This document shows, one piece after another, positions 25,692-34,434 of a stretch of DNA of 64,000 bases. Below the pieces are notes generated by a model. That model had not been told where the DNA came from. It was given only the letters and a program-made list of their open reading frames with translations, and searched no databases. Position numbers and translations under genes: made by a program. The first letter of the stretch is position 1, and every line of letters starts with the position of its first letter. Location: contig NZ_CP062808.1 of the NCBI RefSeq assembly GCF_008801925.2, positions 18,843-82,842 of the forward strand, given 5' to 3'. The stretch comes from Cupriavidus basilensis (GTDB taxonomy: Bacteria > Pseudomonadota > Gammaproteobacteria > Burkholderiales > Burkholderiaceae).

Positions 25692-28600
25692 GTGGACATC
25701 GAAATTCAAACCTACTGGAACGTAGAAACGCTCTACTACGTCTTCAACGCCGTGGCCTCGATGATGGCCGGCGCTGGCTTCGCTGGCTTGCTGAAGCTGG
25801 TTTTCCTGTTCGCCATTGCAATCGGCATGTTCGGCTACATGAACAAGCAGCTCGAAATGGCGAAGTGGTTTATCCACGCCCTGGCTTTCGTGACGGTGCT
25901 GAATCTGCCGATCGCGCGCGTTGCCTTGACCGACAAGACCGGGCTGGAGCCGCCTCGCGTGGTCGATAACGTCCCCTTTGCCCTGGCCGTCACTGCGCAA
26001 ACGACAAATCTGGTGTTCGGCGCACTGACCAACACCTATGAAACGGTCTTCGGTGTGCCTGAAGACTTGGGCTTGCAAAAAGGGGATGTGGGCTTCGGGC
26101 ACCGCATCCTGAAGCAAGTGAATAACGCGACGATCCGCGACCCCAGCTTGCGCTCCGACCTGATGCAGTTCATCAAGGAATGCACGCTGTACGACGTGAA
26201 AGACGGTGAAATCACCCCGCAGCAGATTGTGGGTGGCACCGATACCTGGAACGTGATTTTCAACAACACGAGTCCGGCCCGCTTCGTCACCTACAACACC
26301 CTGACGAATGCGCCGACCACCGATACCTGCACCAATGTTGCGGCCATCCTGAAGGAGAAGGTCAACGACGCCGTAACGGCTGGCCAAGCCTTCTACGGCA
26401 AGCAGGCTTTCACTCGGGCAAGCAGTGATGCCATCGCTACCAGCATGTTCGTTTCGACGGTGGGCACGTCCTACGACTGGATTCTGAATAACTCCAGCAA
26501 CGCCTCCGACGCGATGAAGCAGGCGATGTTCAACAACATCTGGAAGGAGGCCGGCACCGAGCTGCCGGCGCTGCTGAACGATCCTGCGCGGGTGGCCGAG
26601 GTTAATGCCCTGGCCGGCGCTGCCCAGGCGGCACGGCAAGCTGACGGCTCCAACAGCACGTTGAGCCTGCTGGCCCAAGAGACGCTGCCCCACATGCGCA
26701 ACTGGATCGAGGCAATCATCTACGGCCTATTCCCGGTTGTTGTGGTGCTGATGGTTGTCAGCTCGACCGAGGGTGCAAAGAAGATCATCGCGGGCTACAT
26801 GATGTCGCTGGCCTGGATCGGCCTGTGGCCAATCTTGTTCGCCGTCATCAACCACCTGTCGCTCATGCACTTGCGCTACAAGGCGCGCGCGCTGGAGCTG
26901 GCGGCCGGTGTGCCGTTCCAGCTCACCGATGCTTTCGACGCCACGCTGACCAACGAGCAGGCGGCCATCGGCTACATGGTTGTCCTGGTGCCATTCATCG
27001 CCGGGGCCATCATCAAGCTGGGGCAGGGCGGTTTCATGGGTGTTGCCGACCGGATGATGACCGGCTTTGCCTCTGCCGGCGCAGCGGTGGGCGCAAGCAA
27101 TGCCAGCGGCAATGTCAGCATGGGCCAAGCTGGACTTGATACCGCATCGGTCAACACGACCTCGATGAACAAGTACGACAGCAACATCGGCCTGCAAGGC
27201 GGCGGGGCAACCATCGGCCGAGGCAATGGCTCGACGGCCACAATGGCCGCGAACGGCGCGGTTGCCTTGCAGCAGCTCCAAAACCGGATGCTGACGCAGA
27301 TGAACATGGATCACCGACTGGAAGCCGGCCGAAACCAGGAAGCGCATCGTACCGACATCACTTCGACCGGGGATCAACTGGCGCGCCGGCACGGCGACAG
27401 CTCAAGCCTCACGGACGTGAAGGGGCACGATACAACCCGTGGCCAATACCAGAACACGGGCGTGGTGGCGGCTCGCGGGAGCGAGGGCGGGTATGGCGGC
27501 CAGCACTCCACTGGCCAGAACTTGGATCGCAACTTCCGGGAGGGTTCGCACTTCCGTACTGCGGCCGGTGCCAATGACCAACTCCACATGAATTTGGGTG
27601 TTGGCCGTGGGAACCCCAGCGGCGGCGGTGCTCCTGGTGCGGGTGGCGCGGGTGGCGCGCCTGATCCGCGCGAGGAAAAGCGTATTGCTGACGCCATGAA
27701 GCAGGGCGGCGCGAACCAGCAACAGATCGACCAGGCGCTGAAGAACTACCGTGGCGGCAAGGGCGGTGCCCAGCCTTCGGGCAGCCTCATCAACGCGGGC
27801 CTGGGCTACAACGGCGCGAAGACCTACACCGCCGAGCACGGCCGGGATCGGGGCGTGGATACGGTTCATGGCAACCAGGAGGCCGCGCGCACCGAGCGCA
27901 CGTTTGCTGAACGCGGCTCCCGCACCGAGCAGGCCGGGACGGGCAATCAATCGGCCCAAAACGACCGCCACGGCCGCGATGCCGCCCTTACGAACGTGGA
28001 TGAGGTTTCCCGCGTGCGTGATGTCTCTGATCGTCGTGAATTCGGTACTGGCGACCGCGCCAACCGTAGCGACAGCAACAGCTTCACGACTCACAAGGAT
28101 CTGATGGCCGATCCGTATCTGTTCGAGAAGGTGGCCGCGCGCAATGGCATGACCGCCATGCGTTTCGCCAACCAATCCGAAGACCGGATCATGGACATGG
28201 TGCAGGACTACGTGAGCGAGAAGGGCATGGTTCAACAAGCTACCACCATGCCGCAGCAGACTTTCGCAGGCGAAAAACTGCCGACCACGAAGGGCGAGCT
28301 GGAGAAGCAATCCGCCAAGGATCGCGCCGGCATCCCGCAGGACATCCAGGGCGTCCACAAGAAGAAGGTGGCACAGACCGGCTACGGCGGAACCGCTCCG
28401 CTCAAGGTCGATACCTCTGCGCCTCCGATCATTGCGGAATCCAGAGGGGACGTACAGGGCCAGCTCGACCCGAAGAACAAGGGCAGCATCCCCGCGCGTG
28501 CCGGGGCCTTGGACGAGAACGTGAATGCCTGGGCCAGCCCGGACAAGGCTGTTGGCGCTGGGCGGGCCAACCCCGCAGCCGTCAACGAGGACAACATGAT

Positions 28601-28739
28601 CCGCGACGGCAAGGACACCGTTCAGAAGGCTTGGGACAAGCTGACTGGCGGCGACGGTACGGCAGACGGCGAAAAGCTGAACGACAACATGAAGCGGGAA
28701 ACAGCCGCCTCGGTTCAGATCAACAACGGCAGCAAGTAA
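25692..28739 (+). CDS. traG: Mating-pair stabilisation protein TraG
   Basis: A 1015-residue membrane protein, GTG start after GGGAGGG. The N-terminal half has several membrane segments (about residues 20-80, 340-400, 430-455) as in TraG. After residue 460 the protein becomes polar, glycine-, serine- and glutamine-rich, and should be periplasmic or, as proposed for F, partly delivered to the recipient. Residues 804-843 share a module with the small secreted protein at 23181. It closes the mating operon and is followed by a hairpin. Confidence 0.9.
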   Translation: MDIEIQTYWNVETLYYVFNAVASMMAGAGFAGLLKLVFLFAIAIGMFGYMNKQLEMAKWFIHALAFVTVLNLPIARVALTDKTGLEPPRVVDNVPFALAVTAQTTNLVFGALTNTYETVFGVPEDLGLQKGDVGFGHRILKQVNNATIRDPSLRSDLMQFIKECTLYDVKDGEITPQQIVGGTDTWNVIFNNTSPARFVTYNTLTNAPTTDTCTNVAAILKEKVNDAVTAGQAFYGKQAFTRASSDAIATSMFVSTVGTSYDWILNNSSNASDAMKQAMFNNIWKEAGTELPALLNDPARVAEVNALAGAAQAARQADGSNSTLSLLAQETLPHMRNWIEAIIYGLFPVVVVLMVVSSTEGAKKIIAGYMMSLAWIGLWPILFAVINHLSLMHLRYKARALELAAGVPFQLTDAFDATLTNEQAAIGYMVVLVPFIAGAIIKLGQGGFMGVADRMMTGFASAGAAVGASNASGNVSMGQAGLDTASVNTTSMNKYDSNIGLQGGGATIGRGNGSTATMAANGAVALQQLQNRMLTQMNMDHRLEAGRNQEAHRTDITSTGDQLARRHGDSSSLTDVKGHDTTRGQYQNTGVVAARGSEGGYGGQHSTGQNLDRNFREGSHFRTAAGANDQLHMNLGVGRGNPSGGGAPGAGGAGGAPDPREEKRIADAMKQGGANQQQIDQALKNYRGGKGGAQPSGSLINAGLGYNGAKTYTAEHGRDRGVDTVHGNQEAARTERTFAERGSRTEQAGTGNQSAQNDRHGRDAALTNVDEVSRVRDVSDRREFGTGDRANRSDSNSFTTHKDLMADPYLFEKVAARNGMTAMRFANQSEDRIMDMVQDYVSEKGMVQQATTMPQQTFAGEKLPTTKGELEKQSAKDRAGIPQDIQGVHKKKVAQTGYGGTAPLKVDTSAPPIIAESRGDVQGQLDPKNKGSIPARAGALDENVNAWASPDKAVGAGRANPAAVNEDNMIRDGKDTVQKAWDKLTGGDGTADGEKLNDNMKRETAASVQINNGSK
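28260..28277. promoter_or_regulatory. Palindrome family 1, site 8 (degenerate)
   Basis: ACTTTCGCAGGCGAAAAA in the 3' part of traG, encoding TFAGEK. The core arms are intact and the right outer bases lost. Confidence 0.5.
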
Positions 28740-28743
28740 AGGG

Positions 28744-28764
28744 AAAGGGGGCTTTGCCCCCTTT
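28744..28764. terminator. Hairpin after traG, convergent with next operon
   Basis: AAAGGGGGC pairs perfectly with GCCCCCTTT around TTT. It sits between two convergent operons and ends at the stop of the leftward gene. There is no long T run, so it acts perhaps as a bidirectional terminator or barrier. Confidence 0.6.
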
Positions 28765-29075
28765 CAAGAATTGCCGCCCGTGTAGTTATCGCCCCAGGGT
28801 AAATGATGAACAACACAAGACTTGCCGGTAAATGGATTAACGCCTGCTGCGCTATTTGGCGCGCCAGTGCCGGGCCATTTCGACATTCCCTTGAATCCAT
28901 CGCTTAACCACCATGCAAGCCAGAATGGAATCCAGAAAATCAATCCGCCGCCGAGCATTGGAATGTAGTCGGCAAGGAAATTACCACCGAATGCCGAAAG
29001 TGCGGCAGCGGCCGGCAATGGAAGCCAGAGCATCCAGCGCCTTCGAGAGAACAGCATTTTTGTCAGTCGCATCAT
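28764..29075 (-). CDS. Small membrane protein of unknown function
   Basis: A 103-residue protein with two hydrophobic segments (LWLPLPAAAALSAFGG and GGGLIFWIPFWLAWWL) and a polar tail. Its start overlaps the stop of the secreted protein gene at 29075, so the two form a short leftward operon convergent with traG. I do not recognise the family. Proximity to traG and a secreted partner suggests an exclusion-type role, which is speculative. Confidence 0.55.
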   Translation of the reverse strand: MMRLTKMLFSRRRWMLWLPLPAAAALSAFGGNFLADYIPMLGGGLIFWIPFWLAWWLSDGFKGMSKWPGTGAPNSAAGVNPFTGKSCVVHHLPWGDNYTGGNS

Positions 29076-29329
29076 TATTGTTCCTCAATAACCAGCATCA
29101 CGTAGGTGGCCGTGTTTTTGTCGTCTTGCATATGCACGACACGGAAGCCTTTTTCGTAAATCTGCTTGATCGTCACCTTGCCGATGTGTTCGCACTGCAA
29201 CACCGAGTCGCCACCACGGAAGGGGCCGATGCAGACACCGCCACGCTTCGCGCTGGCCGCTTGGGCGCTGGCGTTGGTCATGCCTACAAGTGCTGCCACG
29301 ATGAAAGCAGCGTAAAGCATCTTTTTCAT
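29075..29329 (-). CDS. Small secreted protein
   Basis: 84 residues with a strong signal peptide (AAFIVAALVGMTNASAQA) and a compact mature part of about 60 residues with two cysteines (GGVCIGPF, VLQCEHIG), probably disulfide-linked, and mainly beta structure by composition. AAGGAG-type RBS precedes it. It is the first gene of the leftward operon. Function not recognised. Confidence 0.6.
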   Translation of the reverse strand: MKKMLYAAFIVAALVGMTNASAQAASAKRGGVCIGPFRGGDSVLQCEHIGKVTIKQIYEKGFRVVHMQDDKNTATYVMLVIEEQ

Positions 29330-29367
29330 TACAACTCTCCTTCCAAATTGGATAAAATTTGCGCATC

Positions 29368-29381
29368 TTGTCTATTGACAA
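29368..29381. promoter_or_regulatory. Inverted repeat in divergent promoter gap
   Basis: TTGTCTATTGACAA, between the leftward secreted-protein operon and the rightward KorA-like gene. It contains CTATTGAC, the half-site of the long palindromes at 58154 and 59852, so it may be read by the same regulator. Confidence 0.4.
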
Positions 29382-29412
29382 AATACGCCCAAAACCCTTA
29401 CGGTGCAAGGGG

Positions 29413-29742
29413 ATGAGCCAGATATTCAAGACTGTTTCCGCAGCGTGTGGCCATGTGTCGCGTGCTGTCTTCGTGAAAGCAGCGCGGCGGCTGGGTCTTT
29501 CGTCCGAATCTTACCGCATCGCTGATGAAGTGTTCCTCAAAGGCTACCGGCAGGCAACCGTCGCGCGCCACGTCGGCGTCTCGCGTCAACGGGTGCATTC
29601 AGTGTGCCGGGAGCTGCTGGAAGAAATCAATAACCAACTTTCCCCTGAAAGGGCAACCGATGAAAAAACTTCTCCTGATTCTCATTACCACGGCCACCTT
29701 GGGCGGATGTGCTTCGCAACAGCCTCTCAGCATGAGAAATGA
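29413..29742 (+). CDS. KorA/TrfB-like transcriptional regulator
   Basis: A 109-residue protein whose middle matches the TrfB/KorA helix-turn-helix: SESYRIADEVFLKGYRQATV followed by ARHVGVSRQRVHSVCRELLE. In IncP-1 plasmids KorA represses replication, stability and transfer operons. This is the second such protein in the window, the other being at 62640. ATG 29413 is chosen since AAGGGG lies just upstream. The 3' end overlaps the small lipoprotein gene. It heads an operon of small envelope genes and probably controls its own promoter. Confidence 0.75.
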   Translation: MSQIFKTVSAACGHVSRAVFVKAARRLGLSSESYRIADEVFLKGYRQATVARHVGVSRQRVHSVCRELLEEINNQLSPERATDEKTSPDSHYHGHLGRMCFATASQHEK

Positions 29743-29821
29743 CTGGCGCGCGGGCACCGATCAAACGCCGTATCGCTCGATCCCAACAGCTTTAATCTGT
29801 GACGACTGCAATTTGCAATGA
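29660..29821 (+). CDS. 53-residue lipoprotein
   Basis: Short lipoprotein with lipobox LGGC after a 16-residue leader (MKKLLLILITTATLGG) and a small polar body with a terminal CDDC motif. It overlaps the end of the regulator gene in another frame and the start of the M48 gene. Function unknown; the final paired cysteines are reminiscent of metal binding. Confidence 0.6.
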   Translation: MKKLLLILITTATLGGCASQQPLSMRNDWRAGTDQTPYRSIPTALICDDCNLQ

Positions 29822-30543
29822 TCCCGTCTCACTGGTTCAGACGGATCATTCTGATCGTCTTCATCATGGAGGTTGCTGGCGGCATTTTGTGGGTAACTGG
29901 CAGGTTATCCACGAATCCAGCCGCCAAGCCAATGACTCAGGCCCTCGGTAGCCTGATATTCCTGTTCGGCTTTTATGCCAGCGCGCCATTATCGGCGCGC
30001 TTCCTTGCTCCGCGACCGTCGCGGGATGCTGCGCTTCAAGAGCGTTTGGCAAGGATAGTGGCAACCATCCCTGATAGTCGCCCCGTCTTCCTGTATGACC
30101 ATGCCGACAAGGAAGCCAACACTGTGGGGCTGCTGCCGAGTCATTCGCGCATCTACGTGACAACCGGCCTGCTGGCCAGCATGAGCGACGACGGTATGCG
30201 GGGCGTGATCGCCCATGAAAACGCCCATGTTCATGAGCGCCACATCTTCGCCACGTTCACCTATGCCTGCTGCTTTGCTGTGAGCAGCCACCTCCTGGAC
30301 AACAACAACTTTTTCTTTGCCGCCTTCCTCCTGTTCCTGGGGATTCGCCGGTATTGCGAGTACCGGGCGGATGCCGGCGCTGCGCAGTCCGTAGGGCGCG
30401 GAACGATGTTGACGGCGCTGCGCGAGCTGGCCGTGTTGTACCCCTCGAAATCCTGGGTTCGCTGGTTCTCGTTCGCCAATGCCTACCCGACCTTGGCCAT
30501 GCGGATGCGGGCCGTGGAAACCGGGCGCAAGGCCCTTCTGTGA
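29818..30543 (+). CDS. M48-family membrane metallopeptidase (HtpX-like)
   Basis: A 241-residue protein with two N-terminal membrane segments (about residues 10-27 and 43-60), zinc-binding HENAH at 133-137 in GVIAHENAHVHERH, and a third ligand glutamate in RYCEYRADAGAA. This is the full HtpX/M48 arrangement. Another hydrophobic pair lies between. A role in membrane protein quality control or in processing a plasmid envelope protein is likely. It overlaps the lipoprotein stop. Confidence 0.85.
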   Translation: MIPSHWFRRIILIVFIMEVAGGILWVTGRLSTNPAAKPMTQALGSLIFLFGFYASAPLSARFLAPRPSRDAALQERLARIVATIPDSRPVFLYDHADKEANTVGLLPSHSRIYVTTGLLASMSDDGMRGVIAHENAHVHERHIFATFTYACCFAVSSHLLDNNNFFFAAFLLFLGIRRYCEYRADAGAAQSVGRGTMLTALRELAVLYPSKSWVRWFSFANAYPTLAMRMRAVETGRKALL

Positions 30544-30544
30544 G

Positions 30545-30811
30545 ATGAGCATGGATGCCTTCTACCTGCAATGGATCGGCTGCGCGTTTGGGGTGCTGGG
30601 GGCCTTGATGCTGGCCCTCAATAACCGCTTGTCCGGCTGGGGCTTCGTGTCTTTCCTGGCCTCGAATGTCTGCTGGATCGGCTTCGGCGTCATGACCGAC
30701 GCGCCGGGCCTGATCTTCATGCAAGTGGCTTTCACTGCCACCAGCCTGCTAGGCATTTATAGGTGGATGCTGGCCAAGCCCGACTTTCGCGCGCGAAAGT
30801 CGATGGAGTGA
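30545..30811 (+). CDS. Small three-helix membrane protein
   Basis: An 88-residue protein with three hydrophobic segments (YLQWIGCAFGVLGALMLAL, FVSFLASNVCWIGFGVM and FMQVAFTATSLLGIYRW). The pattern recalls PnuC-like or small permease-type proteins but is too short for firm assignment. Its last residues, FRARKSME, are encoded by a palindrome family 1 copy that overlaps the stop region. Confidence 0.6.
   Translation: MSMDAFYLQWIGCAFGVLGALMLALNNRLSGWGFVSFLASNVCWIGFGVMTDAPGLIFMQVAFTATSLLGIYRWMLAKPDFRARKSME
30783..30800. promoter_or_regulatory. Palindrome family 1, site 9 (perfect)
   Basis: ACTTTCGCGCGCGAAAGT at the 3' end of the small membrane protein gene, 14 bp before the next start. Confidence 0.65.
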
Positions 30812-30814
30812 GTC

Positions 30815-31033
30815 ATGCGGCCATCCTACTGCATCAGTTTCTACTTCGTGTTCATTACCCTAGTTGTTGGGTGCTGTATTGCCGTGCTTTGGTTTGTGCG
30901 GGAGTCGGGGCTTGTGGAGCTGTTCCACGTAGCGGCCGCTGTTGTGTTCATGGCCGGTGCTTTGGCGATTTACCACGCAATGGAATGGTTTGCGCGCCTG
31001 CCCGAGTTCAATTCTGAACGGGGGCGCGAATGA
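30815..31033 (+). CDS. Small two-helix membrane protein
   Basis: A 72-residue protein with two hydrophobic stretches (FYFVFITLVVGCCIAVLWFV and FHVAAAVVFMAGALAIYHAM) and a charged tail. It follows the previous gene by 3 bases and overlaps the next start. No family recognised. Confidence 0.5.
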   Translation: MRPSYCISFYFVFITLVVGCCIAVLWFVRESGLVELFHVAAAVVFMAGALAIYHAMEWFARLPEFNSERGRE

Positions 31034-31443
31034 AGAAAAAGTACCACACGATCACCGACATCGTAGGCACGGTTTACTGCGAGCAAAAGGTGGTTTTCGA
31101 CCGTGAGCGTGGGGATGCCCGGCCGCTGGAGGTTCGGGCGAAGGCCGCTGCCGGCACCTTCGAGCACCTACGGTTTCAGGTCGAAGGGCAGACGCGCGCA
31201 GCGATTGATCGGCGCTGTTTCATTGCCACCGCGATCTACGGGCCTGACGCCCCTGAAACGGACTTTCTCCGGGCGTGGCGCGACCGCGTGCTGATGCCGA
31301 CAACGACAGGGCGCTTTTTCGTCCAAGCCTACTACGCCATTTCGCCGGCATTGGTGCCGCTACTGTGCCGGAGCCGAGGTGCTGCCAGTGCCGTGCGTGC
31401 CGCACTGAATGCCCTGCTGGCCACGCTGGGGATGCCGCGATGA
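31030..31443 (+). CDS. CFI-box domain protein
   Basis: A 137-residue protein with CFIATAIYGPDAPE at about residues 63-77. This is the CFI-box (CFIATAAYG) motif seen at the C-termini of diverse bacterial proteins, here followed by LRAWRDRVLMPTTTGRFFV and a hydrophobic segment. The N-terminal part is a small beta-rich segment with a CEQKVVFDRE motif reminiscent of PD-(D/E)XK or Cas4-like openings. It overlaps the start of the nuclease gene that follows, so the pair may act together. Confidence 0.6.
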   Translation: MKKKYHTITDIVGTVYCEQKVVFDRERGDARPLEVRAKAAAGTFEHLRFQVEGQTRAAIDRRCFIATAIYGPDAPETDFLRAWRDRVLMPTTTGRFFVQAYYAISPALVPLLCRSRGAASAVRAALNALLATLGMPR

Positions 31444-31814
31444 GCAACTTGCCGAGCTACATCCTTTTCGGGCTGGCCCTGGCCCTGGCCGTCTGGACTT
31501 TCATGGTCTGGCGGGGATTCACTCAGAACTGGCTTCCCTCCGAACTTGCGGCCGGCAAGGTTGCTCAGGTGGAGCGCAATCTGTTCATCAATGCGCCGTT
31601 TCCCGTGGTGGGCCGGCCCGATCAGGTGTATCGGCTCCCCGATGGGCTGCATGTCCCTCTCGAAAACAAGAACCGCGATGCCCACCGCGTCTATGAGACG
31701 GACATTGCGCAACTCTCTTTGCAAGCGTGGCTGCTTCGCCTGAACGGACTCGAAACCGCGCCCTTTGGCTTCGTGGCCATCAACAACCGGAAAACCCGCG
31801 AGCGCCGCGCCATC
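31440..31814 (+). pseudogene. Membrane-anchored Cas4-like PD-(D/E)XK nuclease gene, 5' part
   Basis: 125 codons before the IS21 insertion. One hydrophobic anchor (residues 7-24) is followed by a nuclease core: RPDQVY with D61, LENKNR with E75 and K77, and the helix QLSLQAWLL with glutamines 91 and 95, which matches motifs I to III of the PD-(D/E)XK/Cas4-RecB class. The frame runs on into the IS and ends at 31892, giving a chimeric tail. The genuine 3' end, with a C-terminal cysteine cluster, lies at 34435-34584. Removing the IS and one target copy restores a 174-residue reading frame. Probably inactivated in this copy. Confidence 0.75.
31808..31814. repeat. Target-site duplication, left (IS21-family)
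   Basis: CGCCATC, repeated at 34428-34434. Confidence 0.8.
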
Positions 31815-31958
31815 CCCCGATGGCCACCCAAATTCCCCCGCCTATGGCCACCTCAAACTCCCCCACCTGAACTGATCGGGGATAGGGGTTAAACGCCGGC
31901 GCCGTCGGCACCTGTTGGCAGGACATTGATCCGGTCTTCCTCGAGGGAAGGCCAAGGA

Positions 31959-33599
31959 GTGAATGTCTTGAAGTCCAACCAACGCGCCACCATAGAGACA
32001 CTGCTGGAGCGCAATACATCGCAACGCGAGATCGCCCGCATCACGGGCATCGACCGCAAGACGGTCAGGAGCTATCACCAACGCTGGCTGGAGCAACTGC
32101 AGTCAAATTCCCCCGGGGTGGCCACCGGCTCGGCCCAGCAAATTCCCCCACCCTGGCCACCGGCTGCTGTGCCGGTGGCCACCTCCCTGTGCGAACCCTG
32201 GCGCGAGTTCATCGAAGCCCAGTTGCGTCTGAAGCGCAACGCCATGGCCATCTTCCAGGACCTGGTCGACCAGCACGGATTTACTGGTCAGTACAACTCG
32301 GTCAAACGCTTCTGTGCAAAGCTGCGCCACAAGGAGCCCGAGCAGTTCGACCGCCTGTCCTTTCTGCCTGGGGAGGAGATGCAGGTGGACTACGGCGAGG
32401 GCGCGCCCACCCGCGTGCCGGGCAGCGAGCGGTACCGCAAGCCCCGCCTGTTCGTGGCCACGCTGCGCTACTCGCGCGCCAGTTTCCGCTGCGTGGTCTG
32501 GAAGTCCAGCCAGCAAATCTGGGCCGAGTTGCACGAGCAGGCTCTGCGGTACTTCGGTGGCTGCCCGCAGTACGTGGTTCTGGACAATCTGAAGGAAGGC
32601 GTCTTCAAGCCCGACCTGTACGAGCCCGAACTCAACAAAGTCTACGCCGCCACCCTGGCGCACTATGGCGTGGTGGCCGACCCGGCGCGGGTGCGAGACC
32701 CCAACCGCAAGGGCACGGTGGAGCATGCCATTGGCCACACCCAGGCCACGGCCTTGAAGGGCCGGCGCTTTGAGTCCATCGAGGCCCAGAACGAGTTCCT
32801 GGCGCACTGGGAGAAGAGCTGGGCAGCCAAGCGCATCCACGGCACCGAGCGGCGCCAGGTGCAGGCCATGTTCGAGGAGGAGCGCAGCCACCTCAAACCT
32901 CTGCCGCTCCTGGGCATGCAGTATTTCGAGGAGGCGGTGCGCACCGTCTGCGACGACAGCTGCGTGCGGGTGGATCACAGCAGCTACGCCGCTCGCCCGG
33001 CGAACATCGGCTCCAAGGTGCTGGTGCGCATCTATGCCCAGCGCATCGAGATCCGCGATCTGCAAACCGGCGCCTTGCTGCGCACCCACGCCAAGGCCGA
33101 GCGGCCCGGCACGGTGGTGCTGCCCATGGAGGAGCGGGTATTCAATCCTTCGCGCGAGACCCGTCTGATCCTGCGTCAGGCTGGCGAGATCGGTGAGCAC
33201 GCCAAACGGCTGTGTGAGCTGCTCTTTGCCATCGAGGGTCGGGTGGGCCAGCGCAAGCTCTGGGGCATCGTCAGCCTGGCCAGGCGATACCCAGCGCACT
33301 GCGTCGACACCGCCTGCGCACAGGCCCTGGAGCAGGGGATTTACAGCTACAAGCGCGTGCTGGCTTTGACCGAGGCCATCTTTGCCCAGGCGCTCAACGC
33401 CATCGAGACCCAGTCCAGCGGTGCGCCCGCCGGCGGCGGGCGCACGCTGACCCAGCAGCACGAGCTCATCCGCGACGCCGATGAGTACGCCGATCTGTTC
33501 GCGCACGCTGCGGCCGTCACAGCCACGAGCACGCTCGAGTCCGCCACGGCGAACACCACCACCAACAACACCAACAACGCACCTGGAATTCAGCCATGA
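31959..33599 (+). CDS. istA: IS21-family transposase IstA
   Basis: About 546 residues. The N-terminal HTH is IETLLERNTSQREIARITGI, then DRKTVRSYHQRW; the DDE core begins with the segment MQVDYGEGAPTR (first Asp) and continues in KASRASFRC-type strands, YVVLDNLKEGVF (second Asp) and the segment NRKGTVEHAIGH (Glu). The exact start is uncertain; GTG 31959 is taken because it gives the usual N-terminus ahead of the HTH. The stop overlaps the istB start. Confidence 0.9.
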   Translation: MNVLKSNQRATIETLLERNTSQREIARITGIDRKTVRSYHQRWLEQLQSNSPGVATGSAQQIPPPWPPAAVPVATSLCEPWREFIEAQLRLKRNAMAIFQDLVDQHGFTGQYNSVKRFCAKLRHKEPEQFDRLSFLPGEEMQVDYGEGAPTRVPGSERYRKPRLFVATLRYSRASFRCVVWKSSQQIWAELHEQALRYFGGCPQYVVLDNLKEGVFKPDLYEPELNKVYAATLAHYGVVADPARVRDPNRKGTVEHAIGHTQATALKGRRFESIEAQNEFLAHWEKSWAAKRIHGTERRQVQAMFEEERSHLKPLPLLGMQYFEEAVRTVCDDSCVRVDHSSYAARPANIGSKVLVRIYAQRIEIRDLQTGALLRTHAKAERPGTVVLPMEERVFNPSRETRLILRQAGEIGEHAKRLCELLFAIEGRVGQRKLWGIVSLARRYPAHCVDTACAQALEQGIYSYKRVLALTEAIFAQALNAIETQSSGAPAGGGRTLTQQHELIRDADEYADLFAHAAAVTATSTLESATANTTTNNTNNAPGIQP

Positions 33600-34360
33600 A
33601 CATGATCGAGATCGAACGCGCGCTGCGCGAGCTGCGTCTGTCCGGCATTGCCGAGACCCTGTCCACCCGCGTGATGCAGGCCCAGGCCGCGCAGGAGCCC
33701 TTCCTGGAGACCTTTGGGGCCATGCTGCAAGACGAACTGGACCGCCGGCGCTCGCGTCTGACCGAGCGCCGCTTCAAGCGCTCGGGCCTGGATGAGCGGC
33801 CCTCGCTGGCTGACTTCGACTGGCGTTTCAACCCGAAGCTGCCGCGCAGCGCCTGCTTCGAGTTGCATACCCTGAAGTTCATCGGCGAGGGCGCCAATGC
33901 GCTGATCATCGGCAAGCCCGGTACCGGCAAGAGCCATGTGGCCAAGGCCGTGGCCTACCAGGCCACGCTGCAGGGATACGACGCGCGTTACCTGGAAGCC
34001 GACACCGAGTTTGCTCGCTACGCGTTGGCCAGCGACTCAGAGCGCACCGAGCTGCTCAAGGACTGGGTCTCACCGGACCTGATCATCCTCGATGACCTGT
34101 TCCTGGCCAGACGCATCAGCGAGCACGCAGCCGAGGTGCTGCAGGCCATCGTGCACCAGCGCTACAAGCTGCGCCGCTCCATCGTCATCACATCCAACCG
34201 CGTGGTGCAGGACTGGGGCAAATATCTGGGCGACGCCACCATGGCCACCACCATCCTGGACCGCCTCATGCACCGCTGCGCAATGCTGGAGTTCGAGGGC
34301 AAGAGCTACCGCCTCAAGGAGGCTGCCGCACGCATCGCCATCACACCCGAGTCGTCATAA
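33596..34360 (+). CDS. istB: IS21-family helper ATPase IstB
   Basis: 254-residue DnaA-like AAA ATPase that helps IstA choose targets. Walker A GKPGTGKSHVA lies at about residues 103-113, Walker B is LIILDDLF, and ITSNR is the sensor 1 region. ATGA overlap with istA is typical. Confidence 0.95.
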   Translation: MNMIEIERALRELRLSGIAETLSTRVMQAQAAQEPFLETFGAMLQDELDRRRSRLTERRFKRSGLDERPSLADFDWRFNPKLPRSACFELHTLKFIGEGANALIIGKPGTGKSHVAKAVAYQATLQGYDARYLEADTEFARYALASDSERTELLKDWVSPDLIILDDLFLARRISEHAAEVLQAIVHQRYKLRRSIVITSNRVVQDWGKYLGDATMATTILDRLMHRCAMLEFEGKSYRLKEAAARIAITPESS

Positions 34361-34427
34361 TCTGGTCGTCCTGCCTGGGGGAATTTGGGGTGGCCAAGGG
34401 TGGGGGAATTTGACCTGGCCATCGGGG

Positions 34428-34434
34428 CGCCATC
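34428..34434. repeat. Target-site duplication, right (IS21-family)
   Basis: CGCCATC, matching 31808-31814. Confidence 0.8.

Larger units (their letters stand above)
31815..34427 (+). mobile_element. Complete IS21-family insertion sequence (2613 bp)
   Basis: Bounded by inverted ends CCCCGATGGCCA... on the left and ...TGGCCATCGGGG on the right, with an internal AAATTCCCCC match repeated near both ends. It encodes the istA and istB pair in overlapping order and is flanked by the 7-bp duplication CGCCATC. The element inserted into the Cas4-like nuclease gene. Intact genes and perfect duplication point to a recent insertion. Confidence 0.9.

Noticed and set aside
24276..26693. Very long open frame (805 codons) on the minus strand across traH and traG
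   Set aside because: It is antisense to two well-recognised genes, histidine- and leucine-rich without domains, a usual shadow in GC-rich DNA.
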